From Odobenus rosmarus divergens (Eukaryota; Chordata; Mammalia; Carnivora; Odobenidae), in assembly GCF_000321225.1 (NCBI RefSeq), contig NW_004450397.1, forward strand, positions 3,782,091 through 3,846,090: 64,000 nucleotides of DNA, read 5' to 3'. The notes below the pieces were generated by a model that saw only the letters and a program-made list of their open reading frames with translations, was not told the origin of the DNA and searched no databases. Within the stretch, counting starts at the first letter, position 1; every line of letters starts with the position of its first letter. The position numbers and the translations under genes were made by a program. Of the stretch, positions 46,893-59,098 are shown piece after piece.

Positions 46893-47531
46893 TTCATAGA
46901 GAAAATGAAGAAGATTCAAAGAGGTAATGTCTGGAATTGAAAAGTAATATAAATCTTCACACTGAAGAAATTATACAAAGAGGTCAGAAGGGGAAAATAT
47001 AAATAAATCTACACTTAGATGCATTGGAGCAAAAACACAAAAGAGGAAAATCTTAAAATCAATTAAAATTTTAAAAAATCATTTTACCAAAAAGGAACAA
47101 TTGGACTGATAGCAGACTTCTCAACATCAACAAGAGAGGGCAGAAGAAAATGAAATATCTTCAAATTGCTAAGAGAAAACATCTTTCAACCTAGAATATT
47201 TTACCAAGTGAGACTATTCAATAATGAAGGTAAAATAAATGTCCAGAATAACAAATAATGAAAAAGGCCACACACAGGCCCTCACAGAATAAAAGGAAGT
47301 TAATTCCCAAGGGAACAGGAACAAGAAGGACTATTAAGCAAAAAAGTTGGTAAATAAACAGTGAATACAGAAAATTATAAGATTTCACTTGGAGAGTTTA
47401 AGAGCTAACATACTAGATGTGAAAAATACGATTATTTACGATTAGTCAAAATATACTAAGGTTTTTTACTGGTCAGGAGGATTAAGTTTAAACTGTGTCA
47501 CTCTGTGTGTGTCAAAAACATACTGGTACCC

Positions 47532-47734
47532 CCTGGGACGCCTGGGTGGCTCAGATGGTTAAGCGTCTGCCTTCGGCTCAGGTCATGATCCCAGGGTCCT
47601 GGTACCCAGTCCCACATCGGGCTCCTGGCTCAGCGGGGAGCCTGCTTCTCCCTCTGCCTGCCACTCCCCCTGCTTGTTCATGCCCTCTCTCTCTCTGACA
47701 AATACATAAATAAAATCTTAAAAAAAAAAAAACC
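47532..47734 (+). mobile_element. CAN SINE, 13-bp perfect TSD
   Basis: gggacgcctgggtggctcag, ggtcatgatcccagggtcct, ggctcctggctcagcgggga, CT tract, aaatacataaataaaatctt and A-run. catactggtaccc is duplicated at 47519-47531 and 47735-47747. Inserted into the old L1/HAL1. Confidence 0.98.
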
Positions 47735-47879
47735 CATACTGGTACCCACTAAAAGAAAAAAATAGAATGCAAAAGAACATAAAACTTCTAAAACAGTGTA
47801 AGAGAAAAGTAAAAATAAAGAAAATGTGATCAATCAAAGGAAGGAGAAGAAAGAAAATAAAAACACAAAATCCACTTTT

Positions 47880-48111
47880 AAAAACTGAAACAGAGTTGAC
47901 ATATATCATATTAGTTTCAGGTGCACAACATAGTGGTTTGACATTTATGTATATTATGAAATGATCACCATCTAGTTCCTATCTGTCACCATACACGGTT
48001 AATACTGTATTATTGGCTATATTCCCTATGCTCTGCCTTACATCCCTGTGACTTATTTATTTTAAACTGGAGGTTTGTACCTCTTCATCCCCTTCACCTA
48101 CCCCCTTCACA
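47880..48111 (-). mobile_element. L1 (L1MA-like) 3' UTR, antisense, nested in older L1
   Basis: Complement of an L1 3' terminus: catattagtttcaggtgcac, aacatagtggtttgacattt, gaaatgatcaccatctagtt, attccctatgctctgcctta, acatccctgtgacttattta. It lies inside the sense L1/HAL1 relic, so it inserted later. Confidence 0.85.
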
Positions 48112-48115
48112 TTTT

Positions 48116-48316
48116 TTTTTAAAGATTGTATTTATTTATTTGAGACAGAGAGTGTGAGACAGAGAGCATGAGCAGGGTGTAGCAGCAGAGGGAGAGGGAG
48201 AAGCAGACTTCCTGCTGAGCAGGGAGTCCGACACGGGACTCAATCCCAGGACCCTGGGATCATGAACTGAGTGGAAGGCAGACACTTAACCAACTGAGCC
48301 ACCCAGGTGCCCCTAT
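48116..48316 (-). mobile_element. CAN SINE, antisense, 14-bp perfect TSD
   Basis: T-run, aaagattgtatttatttatt, purine tract, ccaggaccctgggatcatga and head ending gagccacccaggtgccc. ccccttcacatttt is repeated exactly at 48102-48115 and 48317-48330. The target lies in the antisense L1 3' UTR, making this the youngest layer here. Confidence 0.97.
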
Positions 48317-49335
48317 CCCCTTCACATTTTTAAATCAAATGTGTAATAATCCCAGGTGCTTTTCTGTAGGACTTTTCTGAGCTTCTATGATTGGATGAAA
48401 AATAAAGACAAGATAATAATCCAGGAGAATGCTTCTTCCAGGAAACACACTAAAATATAACGGTGAAAGGCAGAAAATAAAGGATTGGAACAATATATAC
48501 CAGGCAGACTGTAAACAAGAGAAAGCTAGAATATTGATATACATAGTAGACAAAGCAGACTTTAAGTATTTTGGGGGACTAAAGAAGTTTATTACCTAAT
48601 AATGAAAAGAATAATTCTCCAGAAAAACAACATAATCCTTTGCATGTTTTACCCAACATTTTAGCTCCAAAACATACAGAACAAAAATTAAAATACAAAG
48701 AGAAATCGATGCATATATGACCCCAGTAAAATATTTTAGTGCCTCTTTCTCAGAAATGGATAGATCAAAGGACCAAAAATTAATGAGTATATACACAAAT
48801 TAACAACACAATGCATATGATTGAGCTAATAGAAATATGTAGAACCCTACCCCATCAATCAGATTATAAATATTTTCAAGAATATAAAATTTTGTATTTT
48901 AGACAAATTTAAGCAAATCTTAAGAAATATCAAAGAATTGATATTGGACTACAATCTCTGACCACAATGCAACCAAAAGATAGTTCAAAAAATCCCAGGC
49001 ATTGGGAAATTTGAAATTTCCAAAATAATTCATGGGTCAAAGAGCTCTAATGTAAAATTAAAATGTAAAGAAAAGAATATTAATGAACATTGGGGCTTTA
49101 GTTGTACCTGTTATACATATATTTAGAAAAAGAGGGAGAGATCTGAAACAGATATAACCAAAAAATAGCAATTTTTAAAACAATGCTAGACATATGAATC
49201 TCTATTAAATTACTTGCTACATATTTGAAATATTTTGTACTTACTCTTAATTTAAAAATAAAACTACTTACTCTATCTCACATAAATGCTATTTATACCT
49301 CAATCAATAAAGAAACTGGTGGGGATTTATTTGTT

Positions 49336-50394
49336 TGGTTTCAGTTTTGTTTTCCGTATGGATTAGAAAGAACCTAGACAAAATGTGTCTATCAGTGAAC
49401 ACAAGGCATCACCCAAACCGGGCACCTCACTGACCCTAGCCTCTATGTCTCATCGTCACTGGGGCTCAAGGACAGCTGCTCCCAGCCTGGACTCTGAGGT
49501 CACCTTCAGATCTGCCAAAAATAATTCCTGCTGATGAGCATAAAAGGCTGCAAAGCCCATCATCTGAAAAGAGAACATATTGCAAAAATCACCCATGTAC
49601 AGAATCAACCCTAAGGGCAGACCATGTGGTTGACCATATTCATCCTGACCCCTCTTAAAAATATTCTATTAAATACTTCTGATATAAAAGCAAAATCTTC
49701 CTATGAGTTGGAGTTTTGGTAAACAGTCCTCCCTTTTTAAAGTGTGTATTTAAAAGAATTGTCCTAAACAAAATCGAGAACTCCCTACTCCCTGTGGCTC
49801 AAATCTTCGGCAACCCTCAGATCTTCCTTCCCAGTTCCCCCAGTTAAATACTGGGTGATTCCTTCTTTCAGAATTTTGTACCATTATTGTCAAATGTGAG
49901 TAATGTATGTCCTCTTTCTGGAGGAAAAATACTCTCACAAGCCCCTAATGTTGACAAATGAACTTTTATTAGAATGTTATTTAAACACATATACAAATGT
50001 AAAACTAGATATAAATTCATTATGCTAAACAACTATAACACCAAAACAAATCTCCAAATTAGAGATAAAACCAACAGACCGATACTGTTCAAATTAACAA
50101 GATTAATTTAAGGTGATAATTTGTGTTGTGCTAAAATCGCACTGCAGTTAGAAACAACTGGCTTCCTGTTAGGTTCAGCCAGGGCAAGGCACTAGCGTCA
50201 AATTGGGAGGCAGGAGAAAGGCAGAGTATTTGTTCTTTCCCTTTCCTGGCAAAAAAGATCTAGTCTAGCAAAAAAAAAAAAAAATCCTCTGTCCATGACC
50301 CCAGCCCCTGCTGGTCATGTCCATCATGGTTACCCTTTGTATCCAGCAGTCCTGGTTTTCTGCCTCTGCTAAAACTACCTCTCCTTCCTCTCAA
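49336..50394. other. Unique non-coding DNA
   Basis: No repeat recognised except an A-run at 50270-50284. No exon recognised. Confidence 0.5.
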
Positions 50395-50572
50395 AGAGAA
50401 AGAGAGCTAGAATATTTAACAGGTAATGTTTACCCCAGACATTAACAGACCATAGAGCATTCCTTGCCTATCTTCAGACCAGCAGGAGGTTGAGTTTTAA
50501 AGGTCTGGACCAGTGGCTGTCAACCCCACATGCACATCAGAATCATTGTGGGACTTTCGAGAAAACCTACCA
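50395..50572 (+). repeat. Duplicated block, copy 1 (includes MER5A head)
   Basis: Matches 51626-51796 over most of its length with indels, including gagaaagagagct, attaacagaccat/cagagcattcctt, atcttcaga and ggttgagtttt. It runs into a truncated MER5A head (about 50509-50572: ccagtggctgtcaacccc, acatcagaatcattgtggga). Confidence 0.88.
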
Positions 50573-51625
50573 TTTCTCATTTTAGATCCCTTCTGGTAGT
50601 GGCTTGCCACTGCCACTAACCCCTATGTCACCTCTCCATTCCCTATTGGCTTTTTCATTCCTTGTAATACCTTTTTTTTTAATTAATTCTCCATATTAAA
50701 TTCTCTTTACTAAACCAAATGGCACAAGCTCTCTTTTCTTATCTGTCCCTCGCAGATACTTTGGTCATACATAGGGGGGACAGAGTCAAAGAGTAATCTG
50801 ATTTCCTTATTTGTACACTTGTTTTTAATACCAATTATTATATTTTAATACATTTTAATATATTAAATACCAATTATTATATATTAATATATTTTGATAT
50901 ATTAAATATATTTAATATAATATAATTATATATATATATAATATTCCCCTCCTTTTTACATTTCAAAGTGCTTAGAAATAAACCAAAAAGAGAAGTCCTC
51001 CCAAAAGTTTATGTTACTGTTTTATGTAGAATTCATTTCTGTTCTCCAGATTTCCTGTGGCTCCATAAATCATCAGAGGGGATTCAACAGGAATATGTTT
51101 ATTCCACAAAGGGAAAGCACCAAATGATGGATGAGTTCTGTCTGCAGACTCCAGTTTGGGGAGAATGGATGAGCTACCCCAGATTTCTCATCCTCATCAT
51201 CCCCAAAGCAACCAATAATTTAAAAGAAAAATCCAGACATGCATTTGCTCTGAAGAATGACAGATGTATTGAGGTAGCCAATTCTTTTTTCCTTCCCAGA
51301 TTTCCTCCAGCATAACACAATTCATCAGTATTTCCCTTTATTGAGTTGTGCTACCAGAACAGCAAGGAACAAGTTAATGCCCACACTCAAGTATGGAGGA
51401 GAGAAAAGGAGGGATTTTAAATCAGAAGGTATCTCTCCAGGGGGTCAGGATGAGAGAAAATAATTTCTGATAGGGTACCCGACATTTCTTCTTTCAAATG
51501 CCAAGTTTCTGGCTTTCTCACATGTAGCTTTCAAGTTATATAGAGCCAGGTTCTACTTTTGTCAGTTCTCCAGGATATGGAATATTCAACTGGTTGGAAA
51601 AAATATGGTTTCTCCTGAGAGTCAG
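50573..51625. other. Unique spacer with an AT tract
   Basis: Includes the AT-rich tract 50826-50945. The 115-codon open frame at 50968-51315 matches no family I know and has no exon context. Confidence 0.5.
50826..50945. repeat. AT-rich low-complexity tract with internal duplication
   Basis: About 120 bp almost purely A and T, ending in a TA run. aataccaattattata occurs exactly at 50827-50842 and 50866-50881, showing local slippage or duplication. Confidence 0.95.
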
Positions 51626-51920
51626 AGAGAAAGAGAGCTGGAATATTTAAGGTTTCCCACAGAAATTAACAGACCACAGAGCATTCCTTGGTGATCTTCA
51701 GATCAGCAGGACATGGGAGGTTGAGTTTTTAAAAGCCTATACCAGTGGTCCTCAATCCCACATGTATATCAGAATCACTGAAGGGACTTTTGAGAAATGC
51801 TGATGCCAGTTTCCACCCAGAACAAAACAGAATCTGGGGAGGGATAGGTCCCAAGCGTTAGGAGTTTTTTAAATCTCCCACATGATTCTAATGAAAAGCA
51901 CAGAGAACCACTGGCTTAGA
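51626..51920 (+). repeat. Duplicated block, copy 2, with full MER5A
   Basis: 51626-51796 is the partner of 50395-50572. The MER5A here is nearly complete (about 51741-51918): ccagtggtcctcaatcccac, atcagaatcactgaagggac, gatgccagtttccacccaga and the terminal cagagaaccactgg. Confidence 0.88.
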
Positions 51921-52526
51921 CCAAGAATTAGGAGTTAATTCTAACTTGTATAATTACATGTAAATATATAATTCATGTTATAATTATTATATATAATATT
52001 GTTATGTATAATTGTATACAATCATTTCCTTGAACTCAGTTGCTTCCTACATAGGGGTTTGTCCATTTTTCTTCCTCACTCTTCTCTTGTGCATGACACC
52101 GACATAAGTGATGCTAGAGTTATAAGGAACTTGAGAGTTATGCAATACAAGATATAACAGAAAATGAAGAGCGTGAGTTCTTCTGGTGGGGGGAGGGGGC
52201 ACTGATTATGATGAACTTGCCAGAATCTCTGGATGTGTGGGTTGTGTGACTCTGTCCCCAAAAGTGGCTTTCAAAAGACCCCGTATCAAATCCACTGCCT
52301 ATCAGTCATCTGTCTTGTGTAAGCACTTTTCTCAATATCGTTAGTCTGTTACCGCATGATATCAAACACAACCATGTCGTCCTTTGTCACCTTAGAAATG
52401 TCCTAGTATGTACTGTCCAGAGCCCACAGCTCTATGGATTGAAATCTTACCACTCACTACAGCATAGCACATTCTATCTATGTACCTCCCAAGACAAATA
52501 CCTGGTGCAGAATAGACAATGGCCTA
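51921..52526. other. Unique non-coding DNA
   Basis: AT-rich start (51950-52020), nothing else recognised. Confidence 0.5.
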
Positions 52527-52695
52527 GCCCAGGGGTCCCCTAAATATTTTTGATTGCACGCCCCCTCAGTAAAATATCTTTCAGCACAGCTAACAGAAGT
52601 TTAAGTAGAAGTCTAATGTTTTTCCTGTGGCCCAGTGGATCATATTACATGCCCTCTGAGATGCTCAAACCTCACTCCAGAGACCACTGATCTAG
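52527..52695 (+). mobile_element. Probable non-autonomous hAT element
   Basis: The left end ccaggggtcccctaaa and right end ccagagaccactgatct resemble the hAT-Charlie terminal inverted repeats. The interior (gattgcacgccccctcagta, ctgtggcccagtggatcata) belongs to none I can name. Confidence 0.45.
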
Positions 52696-55008
52696 TCTAC
52701 TGTATAATGCCACCTGACAAGTTATTACTTTTGTGATTTGGGTTGTCCCTGAATATAAATATTATATATATGAAGTTCTGACTGAGGACTGCACAGCAAT
52801 CCATACAAGCTAACTAGCTCATTTTCACCATCGCCGTGAGTTACTTCACGAAAGGGGCAAAGGAAATAGGTTAGCACCCAGTTTCCCACTCCCAACACGG
52901 TGAGGCTTCAAGGCCTTCTGAGGCTCCAGCCCAATCCTAGGAATGATTCTGCCCAAGTCACTTTTTGATCTGCTTGTAGCCAATTCCGTAACCGATTCTG
53001 TGGCTACTCTGAACCCCAAAACCAACCTCTAGGCCATCTTGCTAGAATAAGATGGTCTAGGAAAACTCTGGCCACAATTTCAGAACAAATTTCCTCTCTA
53101 CAATAAATTGGTGTCAAACAGTAAATGTTCTCAATGAGGCATACTTTATGAAAAAAATACAGGATAGCAAGACCTTTGGCAAGTGTATCGATTTTTAGAA
53201 AAGAGACACAGAAAGACTTCTTCAGGGTCATTGACCAGGGGGAAAGGGGCTAAGATGAGCATGTGCAGGGAAGCATGTCGTGGCCATTGGAGATCATGCA
53301 GTTCCTTTCCAGTTTTGCAGTGAGAGAACTGATGTGCCCAAGGACATGCAGCAGTTCAGTGGCAAATCTGAAAATGGATCTCAGGCTCCCAGCTCACTGT
53401 CCTTCCTTTTACTTCCTTAATGACTTATCTTCTGATCTCTTTTCTATCAGTCTTAAACAAGAAGGTAAAGACCTTTCTCATGTCTTGTGAACCGTCCTTA
53501 TGTCTCAAGGACCCCTGGCTTCCCATGGGGTGTTTCTCTTTCCCTTCCTGTGCTCTTCCCAAAGGATGAGACCCTGCATTCCCAACTGCAGGGTTCCTGT
53601 CTGTCTTGTCAGAGTCCTTTTATCATTGCAATGTGTGGGCTGGCTGTCTCTAAAAATAAAATTCCATTTATTTGTTTTTCAGTACAAGGAAAATCAATTA
53701 TGATACAATTCTCACTGTGGAAATATTCTCAGACAATATTTAACTGACTCCCAAGTTCTATTTTAAAAGCATCATAACCACAGAAGTGAAGAATTCTGGA
53801 GTTAATAGGACTACAGAGTTCATCCAATGTAGTTTTTACCATTTGGGGGTCATGAAACTTCCTTCGAATATATGATGTCTGCTATTGGAACTCTCCCCAG
53901 AAAAATGTACATACTAAGATATATATATATATGCAGATGTAGAACAAAATTGATAGAAAAACTTGCATATAACATTGCATACTTGCCTGGAGGCCAATCC
54001 CTGGGTCCCTGATTTAGATCCCCCTTTACTTGACTGAGAAGGAAACTGAGCCCCTAAGCCAAAAATAATTTGCTATGAGCACAGAGCTAGTTGATGGAAG
54101 CAATAGGACCAGAATGCAGGTTCCCAGACTAGGGACACGCTAGATCATGACAATGGTGACCATGTGACTTGTCACCTCCATGAGAGCGCATCTGAAAGTG
54201 AAAAGGTAGGCTAGTGATAATTAGGTCAAGACAACAGGTGTAAACTGGAACTGTCTGGGGCAAATCAGGACATATGGTCACCCCCATCACACTGAAAGCT
54301 TGAGCCTGATGCTCTTTTGTGGCAAGAAGGTCAAAGTCTCCCAGGAAAAAAGAAAATGTGACCTTGCAATGTAGCCTCTGAATCTTTATTCTGCAGCACT
54401 TTAAAAGCTTCTACCCCCTTCTCTGAGTTCTCATTATCACACATCTCATGAATATGACATACAAAGGAAATTATTATAACGCTTCATAACAACAGGATTT
54501 GGGTTTTCTTGAGACCTCCCAAGGGGCATCTCAATCAATTTTAGTTTTATCAGAAACACAGTACCAAGCATCAGAACCTTCTTGTTGTGCTCTTTGTAAA
54601 GTCAATTTTACTCCAGAGGCTTAACCGTTTCAGTCTGACTATGCAGGGAAAGAATAAGGAAAATTGATTCCATTGCAAAGAGTCTCCCTAAAGTTCTAAA
54701 TAATTCATATCAGTCTCAACCTTCAGACATTATCTCAAGCAGTAAGCATATTCCAAAGAACCCATGCTTCCAGCATCTTCCTTGTCAAGCAAAGCTACAT
54801 TCACTCCCCTCACTCATGGGCTGGCCTTTCTTCTGAAGAGTCAAGTGCCTGTGTCCACTCATCTCCTTGCTCTTAGAATGTTCATTTCGAGGCTCTTTAA
54901 AAAAAAAAAAGGGAGTCTGTTTTTCAACTTAGTGACACTTTAACTATTTTAGCAGAGCTTCCAGTCCCAAATTACATTACTACAGTACAGTAGGTCTTGG
55001 AGCCCCAG
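52696..55008. other. Mostly unique DNA with two MIR-like pieces
   Basis: 53290-53405 (gagagaactgatgtgcccaa, gtggcaaatctgaaaatgga) and 54018-54130 look like antisense MIR. The rest is unrecognised. A 10-bp TA run is near 53921. Confidence 0.5.
54018..54130 (-). mobile_element. MIR fragment, antisense
   Basis: gactgagaaggaaactgagc, cacagagctagttgatggaa, accagaatgcaggttcccag in MIR-complement order. Confidence 0.65.
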
Positions 55009-55190
55009 ACCAGTGGCTCTCACTGGCTGTACAGGAAAATTATGTTGAGAACTTTTCAAAAAATTCTCATGCTTGAGCTCCAACCTAGAGATTCTGATTT
55101 GTTGGTTGGGGTTTGGACCCAGGCATGGGCATTTTTTCCAGATCTTCCCAGGTGAGTCTAATGTGCAGCCAGAGCTGAGAATTACTGCCT
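55009..55190 (+). mobile_element. MER5A (hAT), near full length
   Basis: Left end accagtggctctcactggct, body gagctccaacctagagattc, tgatttgttggttggggttt, gggcattttttccagatctt, cccaggtgagtctaatgtgc and right end gctgagaattactgcc. Confidence 0.88.
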
Positions 55191-55337
55191 TAGAGAAAAA
55201 CTAGTGGGTACTCCATAAGCCATATCAGTGGGCTGCTCCTTTCTCCTTAAAGCTCTAGGGGTGCATAGGGACCCGATGCCAGCTCATATGGGAGGGGAGC
55301 AGGTAGGAGGAGGATGTGACTTAAAGAACCAAAGGAG

Positions 55338-55544
55338 GGCGCCTGGGTGGCTCAGTCGTTAAGCGTCTGCCTTTGGCTCAGGTCATGATCCCAGGGTCCT
55401 GGAATCGAGCCCCATGTCGGGCTCCCTGCTCTGCGGGAAGCCTGCTTCTCCCTCTCCCACTCCCCCTGCTTGTGTTCCCTCTCTCTCTGTGTCTCTCTCT
55501 GTCAAATAAATAAATAAAATCTTTAAAAATAAAATAAAAATAAA
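55338..55544 (+). mobile_element. CAN SINE, 15-bp perfect TSD
   Basis: ggcgcctgggtggctcagtc, ggtcatgatcccagggtcct, gagccccatgtcgggctccc, CT tract, aaataaataaataaaatctt and an A/T-rich tail. aaagaaccaaaggag is repeated at 55323-55337 and 55545-55559. Confidence 0.98.
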
Positions 55545-55559
55545 AAAGAACCAAAGGAG

Positions 55560-56749
55560 CTGCAGTATGTAGGCACACCTGTCCAGAAACTCCTTGGTTC
55601 AATCAAACATGTCTTGGGCATGAATAGTGAGGAACCTCAGAAGAGTTCTCTCCTTGACACTAGCCTGCAAGAAATATCACATTTCCTCATTTTTTCAGTC
55701 AATTTGCAAATGGCTCACTCGCACATGCCAGGGTTGATAAGGAATCCAACTTTACTTTTTCTTAACAACCCTTCCTTATCTCTTCCTGCCCATATTCTCT
55801 CAACTATACCTAAATGTCCTAAGCCTCAAGAATTATATAGTCCAAGAAGGGGCCCCTTTTGATCCCCACCTCCCACAGATAGTCACCGCCATCCCTGATG
55901 CTCTTTCATAGGGCCACTGGTGAGTGTGGCTCCTCCCTGTTGGTCAGGCCCTACTGCCCCCAGCAGCGGAATTGCAGCCATGCTCCTCACCACTGCCCTT
56001 CTGACATCTCCTGGTCCCATCCAGAGCCATCACTCTCCCCACTGAGATCTTGTCAATTCCGGGACACTACCTTAGAAAAGAATCCTACTTTCTTCTGCTT
56101 CTTAAGATAATGGCAAAATTTTTCTCATCTTCCTGTTTCCAACAATTACTACTTCACCAGAAGTCTGTACCTCTTTTCCTCCCTCTTCCCACCAGCCCTC
56201 TGAAATCTGGAATGATTCCATTTGATTCCTTTTGCTGGACCCTCTTGAAATTAAACTAGTTAAATCATTATACACTGTGAGTAGACACCACTATAGCTAA
56301 TACTTCTTTAAAAGAATGTGTCACCTGAACGGCAAGGCCAACACAGAAAACACAGGTGCTGAGAAGCAAATTTGGCCATGTGTGTCTAGCTGAAAGAGAC
56401 AGATTCTGTGCTGGGGGCACTGAGGTGTGCTTACCACGAGAAAAGTGATCTCAGCTGAGAAGCAAAAGTATTTCATGAGGCCTCCCCATAGTCTGGATGA
56501 AATCTTACTCAAGATAATTCCATTACCAAGGAAACTTACTGAGCTTCCCAGGTACCTTGATATGGAGAAGATAATGGCAGTTGTGAGGGAGGGTGAGGGG
56601 CACACCAAGGATGGAAGATGCAAATATTCTGGTCTCTTGGAATGGATCTTCCCCTGAAGATTACTAAACCAGTGTTCTATTTTTCCATTACTTACATGCT
56701 AAATTAATCGTGAAAACGTATCTGTAAATCTGGTTATTTATGGGTATCC
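55560..56749. other. Unique non-coding DNA
   Basis: No transposon or exon recognised; the 100-codon frame 56321-56623 on the minus strand matches nothing I know. Confidence 0.5.
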
Positions 56750-56764
56750 TAATGTTTTGTTTCT

Positions 56765-56962
56765 TTTTTTTTTTCTTTTTTAGATTTTATTGATTTGAGA
56801 GAGAGAGAAAGAGCATGAGCAGGGAGGAAGGGCAGAGGGAGGGGAGAAGCAGACTCCCTGCAGAGCAGGGAGCTCAACAAGGGGGCTCGATCTCAGGACC
56901 CTGAGATCATGACCCAAGCCGAAGGCAGACACTCAACCAACTGAGCCACCCAGGTGACCCCT
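56765..56962 (-). mobile_element. CAN SINE, antisense, 15-bp perfect TSD
   Basis: T-rich tail complement, purine tract, tctcaggaccctgagatcat and head ending gagccacccaggtgacc. taatgttttgtttct is repeated exactly at 56750-56764 and 56963-56977. Confidence 0.97.
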
Positions 56963-56977
56963 TAATGTTTTGTTTCT

Positions 56978-57924
56978 CTACTTGCAAGAATCAGACTAAA
57001 AAAACTTGGGAGAGCTTTACATATCCAACCACTTGGCCCTCCCCAGGAAATACCTTCTACCTTCGGTATCTGCAGGGCTAACGCCCATGGTATCATCCTA
57101 GACCTTGTCCACTTCGTACAACTTCTGAGAAAGTGAAGGGGACCCCTGACTCTCTAGTAACTGCCTGGAGGTGGGGAGTGCAGAAAATGATAAATCTACT
57201 TTTTACAGCAGAGACCCTCAGATGATGGGCCCTACCACATACAGGAACCATGAGGATCCTGGAATACCTTGCATTGCAACCCAGAGAAGTCTCAGGACTC
57301 TCTGTACATCCTCTAGTGCCTGACATGTGGTAGATGCCCCACACTGTTGGATATTGTGGATGTTCTCTCCCTAAATGGGCATCCCGCTATCTCAGATTTA
57401 AAAACAGCCCAGCTATATATATCAATTACTACCAATGGATTAATGGATGCAAATAAATGCTCGTTCACAGGTAGTACCCAGGCTTCAGTGCCTCTGCATT
57501 ATACAGACTGGAGCCTGCACATACTGGCACATGAAATTTGCCTGCAAAACAATGCTTTGACTCACTGCACAAGGAACCTCCTAGACAGAAAACAAAATGC
57601 TATAATCCAGTCTTAGAGACCAGCTTGTCTCACAGGTCTGGGTCCTGAGGTTTAGCCCAGCCCCATGATTGCCTGACCCACTATTCTCTATCATGTCTGG
57701 CTCTTCATCTTTTCCTTCGCTTTCATAAACAATGCAGTAACCTGAATCACTTAGAGGCAAATCATTGATTTTGGCCATCAAACGGTATTTTAAAGTAAAT
57801 TTTGAAACTATAAAAGTTTTACTTCTAACGGGTACTTAAATATTACTTACAATGGACTCACAATCTACCATAGTACTGCAAAGAAGAGCAATTTTACACC
57901 TGCAAAACAGAAGAACATTTTTTA
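56978..57924. other. Unique non-coding DNA
   Basis: Nothing recognised. Confidence 0.5.
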
Positions 57925-58160
57925 CCTGTAACTGTGTACTAAGCACTTTGCTGTTCATCTGCTCACACGTTACTGCCTTTAGTCCTTTCCCTACATATCT
58001 CATATTCACCTGAACTCTGAGGAATCACCACATCCATTTACAGATGAAAAAACATGAGACTCCAGGACATTGAGGTACTTGGAGAGCTAGTGATTGAACA
58101 ACCCCAAATTCAAAACTGGGGCATCTATGACTCGAAGCTCATGCTCTGCTTCTTTTTGTG
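57925..58160 (-). mobile_element. MIR, antisense, long copy
   Basis: Complement of MIR: gtgtactaagcactttgctg, catccatttacagatgaaaa, gagagctagtgattgaacaa, and ctcgaagctcatgctctgc. Confidence 0.75.
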
Positions 58161-58670
58161 ATCCCAGCAAAGCACCATAACAATTGTATAGTCAAGACTC
58201 CCTGGGGGCTGTGGAGGGCACAAGGTTACATCTATTCTCACCTAGTGTATAAAGACAGACACAAATCACTTATTGCCTCACTCTCAACAAAGAATCACAG
58301 TGCGGGTCTCTGGATAGGTCAGTGCGATGTGGACTGATTTATGCAATGTGGATGGGGCAGGACAAGGCACACAGTAAGGAGATCAGGGATCTGGGCTGGG
58401 GGTGGTTGGTTGGTTGGTGGGGACAATAGTGTAAAGAAAGGAAACATTGTGAAATGTGCTTTGTAAGTATCTTTTTCTAAACTACATGTTTAAATGCCAT
58501 GGGTAGAATTTATTACATTATATGGGCATCCCTTCTAATGAAAGGTTGGAGATAGGCACCTTTTGAAAGCCAGCCCGGGTTGTCCCTTAAAGAGACACAG
58601 TAGCTAGAAGGGTCAGAAAAGTCAGATACCCTCAGGCTCATTTGCAGGAGAATATCCAGTGGCTTAGACA
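58161..58670. other. Unique non-coding DNA
   Basis: Short GGTT repeat at 58401-58420. Nothing else recognised. Confidence 0.5.
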
Positions 58671-59098
58671 TGTGTTCATTTTCTGTGGCTGAGAAATAAA
58701 TGATCCCCAAAGAAAAAGCTTAAAATAACACTTATCTCGTGATTTCTGTAGACCCAGGTATAGTAGGAGTCCAGGCATAGCTTAGCTGGGTTGTCTGCTT
58801 CAGGATCTCTCATTGGACAAGGTCAAGGTGCCAGCCAGGGCTGCAGTCATATCAAGGCTTGACAGACAGAGCAGGATCCACCTCCAAACTCACTCACGTG
58901 GTTATTAGCAGGATGATGTTCCTCACAGGCCGTTGGGCTAAGTAAGGGCCTCTCTTCCTTACTGGTGGTTAGCTGTTCCTCGCCATGTGGGCTTCTCTAT
59001 AGCACACCTCACAACATGGCAGCTCATTTCATCAGAACAAGCAAGAAGATCCAGAGAGAAGAGAGAGTACAAATAAGTGAAGGAAGGTTTTTGCAAGC
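58671..59098 (-). mobile_element. MLT1-type MaLR LTR, antisense, 3' truncated
   Basis: tgtgttcattttctgtggct at the start, gatttctgtagacccaggta, ccagccagggctgcagtcat, ctccaaactcactcacgtgg, ccgttgggctaagtaagggc, ccatgtgggcttctctatag and cacaacatggcagctcattt follow MaLR LTR order. The far end is replaced by another LTR-like repeat starting near 59099. Confidence 0.78.

Larger units (their letters stand above)
45690..49335 (+). mobile_element. Old L1 or HAL1 element, split by nested insertions
   Basis: The stretch 46550-47500 follows the L1/HAL1 ORF1 3' region (ggaacaattggactgatagc, cagacttctcaacatcaaca, aacctagaatattttaccaa). 48400-49100 follows early ORF2 (ttttagctccaaaacataca, gaaatggatagatcaaagga, ctctgaccacaatgcaacca). 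45690-46550 may be its 5' region, less certain. It is interrupted by a SINE at 47532-47734 and by an antisense L1 plus SINE at about 47880-48330. No intact frame. Confidence 0.65.

Noticed and set aside
50968..51315. 115-codon plus-strand open frame
   Set aside because: No similarity to a protein family I know and no exon signal; lies between two duplicated non-coding blocks.
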